From Pholis gunnellus (lineage: Eukaryota > Chordata > Actinopteri > Perciformes > Pholidae): a DNA stretch of 64,000 bases. The position numbers and the translations under genes are program-made. The DNA is taken from the NCBI GenBank assembly GCA_910591455.2, contig OU342819.1, positions 20,339,762 to 20,403,761 on the forward strand, read 5' to 3'. Below are positions 58,416-64,000 of this stretch, piece after piece (the first letter of the stretch is position 1; every line of letters starts with the position of its first letter). The notes below the pieces were generated by a model. The model had not been told where the DNA came from. It was given only the letters and a program-made list of their open reading frames with translations, and made no database searches.

Positions 58416-61374
58416 CTGTTACAATACAAGAAAACAAAGCAACACTCTGATTATCCACCACTTATATTTGTCTCAACACAAAGCTGACGGGCAGCCTGAG
58501 GTGCATAAGGACGAGTCAATTTAAACAAAGACTTGAAAACGTTTTTTAAAGTGCACATCATTTGAGTTTAGCGGAGAAAATCACCATTATTCACCCCGAG
58601 TCATCTGGAATCTGTGAAATCCCTCGAGCCTCAAATACAAAGAAAATTCGATGATGAATTGAAGTAAATTCATCAGGAATTCTCTCCGTTGTTTAATTCT
58701 CCGTTCACCGTAGAGGCACGAGAGAAAAACAACGTATTCTTCAGGAATGACAGGTAACCCGGGGTGAGCAATTGATGTAGAAAAGGTACATTTTGTGGGT
58801 AAAGTAAAACTTTAAAGAAAAAAAAAAAGAAACAGTTCATTATTGCAGTCATCTGGGACAGAATTATATATTATAATATATTATATCAAGTTTACAACAT
58901 TTTTTAAGACAGATATTGCATAAGTGAAAGAACTGATCTGTTTCATTATTCATGCAAATAAACACTAACCAGATTATTTACCACAAACAACAATTCAAAG
59001 TATCATTGGGCATCATTCCCTCGAATGGATGAACAAATCTGACTTCATCGTTTACGTCTCTGAACAGCAGCGTCTGATGACTCCTCAGTCACAGCAAACG
59101 TCTTCCAGCTGAAGCTGAAACTGAGATCTTAATTAAACAGTTCCCCTCCACCTCAGTGGGGATGCGACACTATTCATTTGCATAATTAATACGATCCATT
59201 TTCCCCCTAAACTCTGCTGTTTTGACACGGGGAGCTTGTGCGACTTACTGCGGTTGTCTTTGCTCTGCAGGATGGGGGTGTAGTGGTTTTTGGACGGCCG
59301 TCCGTCCGCGGTGGTGGCGGTCAGCAGCGCAGAGTTGTTCCTCTCGCCCTGCTGCACCGGGCTCGACTGGTGACGCAAGATGTCCACCAGCGACCTGATG
59401 GACAGAGAGGACGAAGACAAATGTAAATCAGCATGTAAATATGCAAAGCCTCGTATATTATCACGTCCTTTATTCTGTAAGAGTCGCCTTTCGTCTGCAT
59501 ATTTGAGACTCTGCAGAGTTTAATCAAACAAACTGAGCTGATGCTTGTACTCTATGTACAAAACAGATTCCCTCATCGTGCTCATCAGACGCTTGAAAGA
59601 CTTAAAGTTAGATGTATTTGACGACTTATGTATTTATTGTGAGGGACTTTTAGTTTACCTGCTCGACAAAAATGTGGCTAAATAAACTTTCCAACTAAAG
59701 TTCAGACAAAGTAAGACGGCCTGTCGGTGTAGCTGCTTCTTTAAAGGTGCAGTGTGCAGGATTTGACGGCATCTAGCTGTGAGGTTCCATCCATGTGCCC
59801 AGTGTGTAGGAGAACTACGAAAGGTTGTTTGGTTTTTGTCCGTTCCGGGCTACCGTAGAAACATGGCAGCCGGCTCCGCATGTATTTTCAGGTGGTTATA
59901 AACTGATGAAAACACCCTCATTAAAGGTACATTCTGTCTTACAGTAGATCCCCCTTAATGCTACAAACATTTCCTTTCATGTCAAACAAAGTCCTTTCTT
60001 TACCTCTCGTTCACTAATCGAACCGGTAACTTCATGTTGTCATGTGTTTCATGCCTGAACTCTGGTAGAAGAAGTATTAACTGCTAACGTAGCGGGCTAA
60101 CTCACAGTGCTGAGCGCCATTTTATTTTGAACTGTTGAATTCTACATCTATAGATACCACATTATAAGAAATAATTACGAGTAGAAGTCATTTCATCTGT
60201 TTGTCAGAACTGATGCATTTACATGTAACCTGTGTTGTAGCTGGTTGAGGTGGAGCTTGTTTTAAACACTTTATATACTTTGTTTGTAAATTCTCAGTCT
60301 GAAAAGTAGCTTTAGCTGTCAGATAAATGTACAAAGGACAATATTTAACACTGAAATGTAGCGGAGCATCAAATGAACATACACACGTAAGTATAATAGA
60401 GTGTTACGGCTCTATTTAAAACACCTGTACTTGGGTCTACATCGTTACGAACAGTCAGTGAACACATCGCAGCTGTCCCCGTGGTCTCACCTGGGCATGT
60501 TGATGTCTCTGTTGCGGGGTCGACGCGCCACCTTGCTGAAGGCGATCCGGACGCCCACAGCCACCACCAGCGTGAAGGAGATCACGCCTCCGATCACGTA
60601 GGCCGTGCTGTAAATAAAGACAAACAACATCAGCAACCGTGGAGACAAAACACGTTATTAATGCTTCTATTGTCATGTTTTCTAGTGTACTTCTTTGATT
60701 TTTTGTTTCCGTTTCTCTGCACTTTCTCCTGAATCACGCTGCTGACCTGCTGTTCTGCTGCTGCAGCGTCTCAAAGTCCGGGTCGGGCTTGTTCCCGGCG
60801 CTGACGGTGAAGGGCCCCTGCGTCTCGGCCCACACGGGGGAGATGTAGTTGTTGCAGGACTCCTGGTCCAGCCGGCTCCTCTGGTGCTCGCAGCAGAACC
60901 GGTAGTGGCAGGTGCCGCAGCAGTAGATGTAGCTGCCCTTGGAGCAGTTGAACGTGGTGTCGAATTGCCCCATCACGTCGTAGTAACCCCTGTGGGGGGG
61001 GCGCAGACGGGGGAGGGTTTAAACAAGGAAAGTCTCTCCTGGGTTACTGGACATCTCCAATCATGACTAACATGGTAAAACGTGACATTTAAGCCTCATT
61101 GATTTGAGTCCGATGAAACTTTTTGCTTTTTTGCACTCTAGTTACTTTTGTGTGAACATCCTCGTCATCAAATCTTCAAAATGAAGGAATGTTTATTCTG
61201 TAAACTCTTTATGACGACGCGCCGTCTCTCTCCTCCTGAGTCTTTGTTGCAAAAAGAAGTTACGACTCACGTAACTGCGCTGGATGCAAACTATATCTTT
61301 CACATTTTAAAAAGGGCTTCAACAGATGTTAGAGGATGTTCTTGTTTTTCTTTAAATCAAATCAAATATCGGAG

Positions 61375-61437
<63 letters not shown>

Positions 61438-61757
61438 CTGGTGCAGACAGCTTCAGAGATCTCTTCTTTGTTCAGTGAACGAGCTCAGAGCAAGAAGGCT
61501 TTGAATTTGGTTAAATAGATACTTTTTCTTCTTTCTACATCTTGCTCACATCACACGACATCTTTGCTGTTTCTTTCCACCTGGAGGAGTGCGGGGTGAA
61601 AGGTCAAACCAGGAAGGAAAACGCTAATAGCCAGAAGAGCTGTGATGTAATCTGAGACCACGTTAAAATAAAAACATCAAGTTTAAAAACGAGACGCAAG
61701 AGACGAGCTCAAATCTGGGTCTGTTATTACTGTTGGTGCTGCTTCTCCTGAACATGT

Positions 61758-61796
<39 letters not shown>

Positions 61797-62630
61797 CAGC
61801 ACACAAGATTTAGAGCTGATTACATGTTGCCTAGCAACAGCCAGACGCCTCTCAGTGCAGAAATATATAAGCTCCGGTGAGATGGAGATCAGAGCTGCTG
61901 CGGGAGGAAATAAATAAATAATAAAAAAAAAAAAGAGAGAGAATCATCATGCGCCTCGTTGTTTTATGGCATCCAGTGTGATCAACACACGGAGATGCAT
62001 TCGGGCTACAAAGGAGACGCTGGGAGCCTTCGGCTTATATCACACGGCTCCCCCACGGCGCTCGCTGCTGCGTTCTGCACGTTTTCACAGGTTTCCTTCG
62101 GGGAGCAGATTGGAAAGTTGTTGCCATTTCTGCTGAGTGAACGCTCGAGTCCCTCTTAAGAGGTGATGTGTAAATCGGCCTTTTTAAATACTCAAAAGCA
62201 GACAAGAGATTCGCACCGCGCAGCACACACACACACAACAGGAAGTGGCCGCTCAGTCGTACCTGCACACGTCCACGTCCACCAGCTGTCTGGGAGGCGG
62301 AGCCACCTGGGCGGCGCCGAGCGGAGGCTTCAGGGCGTCGGCCGTCATGTTCCTCGGCAACATGGTCTGGGGGAGGGGCTTCGGAGGGAGCTCGGCCACC
62401 GCCGGCGGGTCGTCGACGTCCTCCACGACCTCGGCTGCTTTTGGCGCCACTCTGGGCCCGGCGGGCGGCGGCTTGTAGCCGGTCAGGAGGAACAAGGCGT
62501 TGCTCCTTTTGCCGCCGCCGCCGGCAGCAGCAGCATCGTCAGTCCTGGCGTCGCCGTCAACAGCGGCGAGGCAGGAGAAAAGCAGAACGAGGGACGAGCA
62601 AAACATCCCTCTTGCAGTGAAAGATTTCAT
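49098..62630 (-). CDS. shisa7: Shisa family member 7 (CKAMP59), AMPA/GABA-A receptor regulator, whole gene
   Basis: Eight exons join in frame: 62630-62263, 60989-60747, 60607-60491, 59394-59249, 57359-57291, 54846-54616, 50414-50039 and 49584-49098, 2037 nt, 678 residues, all GT-AG. Order: signal peptide (about 1-26), Pro/Ala-rich ectodomain with an NMT sequon at 94, Shisa Cys-rich domain from C122 (FNCSKGSYIYCCGTCHYRFCC), transmembrane helix about 206-228, cytoplasmic tail with DINMPRSLVDILRHQ, FHNLAQLPPSYE and INRYSSLKRL, and C-terminal SKNEVTV, a class I PDZ ligand. These tail blocks match mammalian SHISA7 (538 residues) closely. SHISA7 modulates AMPA-receptor gating and promotes GABA-A receptor trafficking and kinetics at synapses. 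The fish protein is longer, mostly from Gly- and Ser-rich stretches. SHISA6/8/9 share the architecture, but the FIPG...LR..SKNEVTV ending favours SHISA7. Confidence 0.92.
49585..50038 (-). other. shisa7 intron 7
   Basis: A 454-bp intron with a GTAAGACACG donor and a TGGTTCCAG acceptor. It includes an AT-repeat stretch near 49742-49760 and nothing else notable. Confidence 0.9.
50039..50414 (-). CDS. shisa7: shisa7 exon 7: cytoplasmic tail
   Basis: The exon completes a Glu codon, reads EKELDEYSNYYNSKRRSNN and continues through LPWGGDYTLGSRGTLPLHG and RRVRSQDQLLGEG to SSNQQTLR, ending in phase 2 at GTAAGA. It corresponds to the AEKDLDEAYLKRR and SQEHLLGDG regions of mammalian SHISA7. It encodes residues 392-516 and is Arg/Ser/Pro-rich, without a recognisable folded domain. 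Confidence 0.92.
50537..50610 (+). repeat. (GA)37 microsatellite
   Basis: An uninterrupted GA array about 120 bp beyond shisa7 exon 7, within intron 6. On the gene strand it is a 74-nt CT tract close to the acceptor. Confidence 0.97.
52580..52620 (+). repeat. (CA)20 microsatellite
   Basis: A CA array in shisa7 intron 6, followed by GA-rich DNA at 52710-52860 and CTTC repeats at 52974-52999. Long-looking frames over this region are repeat artefacts. Confidence 0.95.
53921..54185 (+). mobile_element. tRNA-derived SINE-like element
   Basis: The copy begins with GGTGGAGTGGTTGGCACTGT (A-box-like) and CCTCACAGCAAGAAGCTGG. It continues with GTTTGCATGTTCTCTCCATG and GGGTTCTCCGGCTTCCTCCC, and ends with CCCTGAACAGGATGAGCGG and a GGAT-rich tail (ATGGATGGATGGA). 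This is the order of a SINE family widespread in fish. The B-box region (GGTTCGAATC in intact copies) is lost, so this copy is old and presumably inactive. Confidence 0.8.
54479..54493 (-). promoter_or_regulatory. CTCF-like motif in shisa7 intron 6
   Basis: The minus strand reads ACACCAGGTGGCGGC, fitting CCASYAGRKGGCRSY at 14 of 15 positions (A at position 1). Motif match only. Confidence 0.35.
54616..54846 (-). CDS. shisa7: shisa7 exon 6: cytoplasmic tail with PPSYE
   Basis: After the acceptor CCTCTAG the exon encodes residues 315-391: ERGARMNNTSQLSSG, a G7 run, then HSFHNLAQLPPSYETAMKPE and INRYSSLKRL, ending in phase 1 at GTGAGCC. The PPSYE and NRYSSLKRL blocks are near-identical to mammalian SHISA7. 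An internal CTTTCAG at 54787-54793 is a usable alternative acceptor in the same phase. Confidence 0.92.
54847..57290 (-). other. shisa7 intron 5
   Basis: A 2.4-kb intron with a purine-rich stretch beside the acceptor (54850-55030), a G12 run near 55202, CA arrays at 55721-55776 and 55799-55819 and A/T-rich DNA. No other gene is visible. Confidence 0.85.
55721..55776 (+). repeat. (AC)28 microsatellite
   Basis: An uninterrupted AC array in shisa7 intron 5, with a second short array at 55799-55819. Confidence 0.97.
57291..57359 (-). CDS. shisa7: shisa7 exon 5: 69-nt cassette exon
   Basis: Bounded by CTCTCTTCGCAG and ATCG/GTAAGC. It encodes residues 292-314 (GNLHHHFNQQGSASSPKHSA within it). Its length is a multiple of three and both ends are in phase 1, so it can be skipped without loss of frame. 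I included it because its splice sites are strong and its phases fit both neighbours. It could be alternatively spliced. Confidence 0.8.
58104..58147 (+). repeat. Short minisatellite, GGCAACCT unit
   Basis: Four to five tandem copies of an 8-11-bp unit (GGCAACCTGGCAAACCTGGC and variants) in shisa7 intron 4. Confidence 0.85.
58325..58412 (+). repeat. (GT)44 microsatellite
   Basis: Eighty-eight uninterrupted bases of GT, the longest perfect dinucleotide array in the window, in shisa7 intron 4. Confidence 0.97.
59249..59394 (-). CDS. shisa7: shisa7 exon 4: juxtamembrane tail
   Basis: Acceptor CTGTCCATCAG, then RSLVDILRHQSSPVQQGERN, ending KDNR plus one base at the donor GTAAGTCG. It encodes residues 243-291. 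The LVDILRHQ block directly after DINMPR matches mammalian SHISA7, where it reads ALVDILRHQ. Confidence 0.92.
59395..60490 (-). other. shisa7 intron 3
   Basis: A 1.1-kb intron with a GTGAGACC donor and a CCATCAG acceptor. It contains the MITE copy at 59741. No other feature is seen. Confidence 0.85.
59741..59960 (+). mobile_element. MITE, copy 2 (truncated)
   Basis: Begins TTAAAGGTGCAGTGTGCAGG, the same terminus as the element at 16407-16697 but in opposite orientation, and shares GGCTACCGTAGAAACATGGC. I could not find the far inverted repeat, so the copy seems truncated or diverged at its right side; the end given is approximate. Confidence 0.65.
60491..60607 (-). CDS. shisa7: shisa7 exon 3: transmembrane helix
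   Basis: Acceptor TTTATTTACAG, then TAYVIGGVISFTLVVAVGVR and IAFSKVARRPRNRDINMPR, ending in phase 2 at GTGAGAC. It encodes residues 204-242. A hydrophobic segment (about 206-228) is followed by positively charged residues, as expected for a type I membrane protein. TAYVIGGVISF and DIN.PR are shared with mammalian SHISA7. Confidence 0.95.
60608..60746 (-). other. shisa7 intron 2 (139 bp)
   Basis: A very short intron with the somewhat weak donor CAG/GTCAGC and a good TTTATTTACAG acceptor. Confidence 0.85.
60747..60989 (-). CDS. shisa7: shisa7 exon 2: Shisa cysteine-rich domain
   Basis: Starts RGYYDVMGQFDTTFNCSKGS and continues YIYCCGTCHYRFCCEHQRSR, SCNNYISPVWAETQGP and KPDPDFETLQQQNS. It encodes residues 123-203. 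The spacing of paired cysteines is that of the CKAMP/Shisa6-9 ectodomain. NCS is a second N-glycosylation sequon. The C-terminal part is the stalk before the membrane. Confidence 0.94.
60990..62262 (-). other. shisa7 intron 1
   Basis: A 1.3-kb intron with a GTACGACTG donor and a CCCCACAG acceptor. It contains GT arrays at 61378-61436 and 61760-61796. Nothing else is seen. Confidence 0.85.
61378..61436 (+). repeat. (TG)29 microsatellite
   Basis: An uninterrupted TG array in shisa7 intron 1; a shorter TG array lies at 61760-61796. Confidence 0.97.
62263..62630 (-). CDS. shisa7: shisa7 exon 1: signal peptide and N-terminal ectodomain
   Basis: ATG at 62630 (A at -3) opens MKSFTARGMFCSSLVLLFSC LAAVDG, a typical signal peptide with likely cleavage near residue 26. 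An Ala/Gly-rich run, Pro-rich sequence, an NMT sequon at 94 and VDVDVC (first domain cysteine, C122) follow. The exon ends in phase 2 at GTACGACTG. A second in-frame ATG at codon 9 would still leave a hydrophobic leader. Confidence 0.88.
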
Positions 62631-62683
62631 TGTTTTTTTTCAGGTTTTTTTGAGCCTTTGTAAAAAAAGAAAAGTCCTAATCC

Positions 62684-62694
62684 AAGATGGCGGC
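62684..62694 (+). promoter_or_regulatory. YY1 consensus AAGATGGCGGC
   Basis: A perfect match to the extended YY1 motif, on the strand opposite to shisa7 and 54 bp upstream of its ATG. YY1 sites of this form cluster just downstream of transcription starts in vertebrate genes, so a start site nearby is plausible. Confidence 0.45.
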
Positions 62695-63934
62695 CTCCTG
62701 ACTTATAAAAAGCGTTGGTATGAAAAGTCCTCCTCTCTCTGGACGCGGTGCACAGCAGCAACGGGTCTCTTACAGTTCAGCGATGTTTCATGAAGGCGTT
62801 TCTCTCGTTCAGCTTAATGTAAACAATTCTCTCCGCGTAACAAATCCTTCACTTTAAGCAGCTTTTGTAAACATTGAGGTCTTTCGTTGGGCTTTTAGGC
62901 CCGATAGGAACTGCCCGTGAAATGGCTGTAGTTCTGAACTTATCAGTATAAATGAAAACTTAGCGATTATAAATATAGATTAATGTGGTTTTGTTTTATG
63001 GCAGCAGGTGTCGGATACTTAGTTTTGGTCTGTTTTTACAGTCTGTAGGCCAAAATCTTCAAAAAACAGGCAGTTGTTTTTTACATTTTCTGTAAACACG
63101 ATGAGGAAACTGTAAACTCCTTCGACGGTCTAATGTCTCCTACCGAAGCGTTTTCTAGGAGACGTTTATGGCACGAAAGTTACGTAAGAAACTGCGATGG
63201 ATGAAAGTGTGATCTGTAAACATTTAGCGTTGTATGTAAACACGTTTGATGGATTTTTAACAGACGTTGGACGTATTCTTGTGTGAGTTTGGCACTTCTG
63301 TTGTCCTGCGTGGACGACTTATGTTAAAATGATACATGAAAAATCTAATATTGGAGCTGTGTGTGTGTGTGTGTGTGTCTGGAGTCTGTAAACAGCTGAC
63401 AGCTTCAGAGATCTCAGAGGAAGCCGGTCTGAATTTGGCACAAGCTGTGACTTAAATGTGTATTTAGTTTTTAGTTTTTTTTTACATCATGCTCACAATG
63501 TGCCGTGAAACAAACGCTTCCTCTCAAAAGATTCAGCGGAAGAGAATCAGTAAAGGTCAATATGCTTGAAATTTTGGTTTTTAAAAACAGTGAATTTAGA
63601 AGTTTGACTAACACGGCTGCTCAATGCACGTTAAGCAGCGTTCAGTGGTGAAGAAGAAAAAAGAAAAAGTCAAGTTCAATAATGTCAAGGCATTCACAAA
63701 AGAGTGATCGAAAGCGAGGAAACTGGTGACAAAAAAAACGACAGACGGAAAAACGGACGTGTCTATGTGCGTTCGATACCCTTGTGTGAGTGTCTTTGCT
63801 CTGAATTTAACTTGGCCCAACAGAAGAGAACGAAGGAGGGCTTGGGCCCGGTTCTAGCAGGGCAGCGAGGTTCTGCCCACAGAACAGACATGAAAATGTC
63901 CGGATTCATCCGTCAAACACAAGAGGGAGCGCGC

Positions 63935-63952
63935 GGGGGGGGGGGGGGGGGG
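63935..63952 (+). repeat. G18 homopolymer
   Basis: Eighteen consecutive G bases in GC-rich sequence upstream of shisa7. Confidence 0.95.
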
Positions 63953-64000
63953 TCGGAGGCGACGACGGGAAAGGTCGCGATCGCTGCCGCGCTCGACGCC

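Larger units (their letters stand above)
57360..59248 (-). other. shisa7 intron 4
   Basis: A 1.9-kb intron with a GT array at 57418-57449, a CAACCTGG minisatellite at 58104-58147 and a (GT)44 array. Nothing else is seen. Confidence 0.85.
62631..64000 (-). other. shisa7 5' flank
   Basis: Contains the probable 5' UTR and perhaps the promoter. A perfect YY1-type motif lies 54 bp from the ATG. A TG array occurs at 63359-63380, and the sequence becomes GC/CpG-rich only at the window edge (63900-64000), which may be the start of a CpG island. No coding sequence is supported. Confidence 0.55.

Noticed and set aside
1..64000. tRNA, rRNA, CRISPR arrays or transposase/reverse transcriptase genes
   Set aside because: None was recognisable; the only tRNA-like sequence is the degraded head of the SINE at 53921.

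Overview
The window is vertebrate nuclear DNA, almost certainly from a percomorph (perch-like) teleost. It has intron-split genes with GT-AG splice sites, many CA/GT and GA/CT microsatellites, and dispersed repeats that I recognise from perciform genomes. There is no sign of prokaryotic, organellar or viral gene organisation. Only three protein-coding genes can be supported. All lie on the minus strand, so the genes read from the right end of the window to the left.

Layout from right to left. (1) shisa7 (62630 to 49098) is a complete eight-exon coding sequence. I assembled it by hand into one 678-codon frame: signal peptide, Shisa cysteine-rich ectodomain, one transmembrane helix, a long cytoplasmic tail and a terminal PDZ ligand, EVTV. 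(2) znf865-like (coding part 37835 to 33684) is a 1383-residue C2H2 zinc-finger protein encoded in one exon. It is preceded by a CpG-rich promoter/first exon at 42.6-43.1 kb and two or three probable non-coding leader exons. (3) dbp (26396 to 2829) is a PAR-bZIP transcription factor with five coding exons totalling 386 codons. It has a CRE and GC-box promoter near 27.4 kb and two more promoter-like clusters at about 28.5 and 29.2 kb.

Human DBP, ZNF865 and SHISA7 all lie on chromosome 19q13, so this looks like a compacted piece of the same ancestral block. The genes do not form a functional pathway. DBP is a circadian-output transcription factor, SHISA7 an auxiliary subunit/regulator of AMPA and GABA-A receptors at synapses, and ZNF865 a poorly characterised nuclear zinc-finger protein.

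The rest is intronic, UTR and intergenic DNA. It carries about six recognisable transposon-derived repeats (a tRNA-SINE-like copy, two copies of one inverted-repeat MITE family in opposite orientation, and others), a 40/81-bp minisatellite next to dbp exon 1, long homopolymers (C48, G30, A24) and a few good matches to the CTCF motif. I found no tRNA, rRNA, CRISPR array, transposase or reverse transcriptase gene. I did not find a convincing new biological system. The most interesting points are gene-structure details: an extra intron in dbp, a spliced upstream ORF in the znf865 leader, and in-frame optional segments in shisa7.
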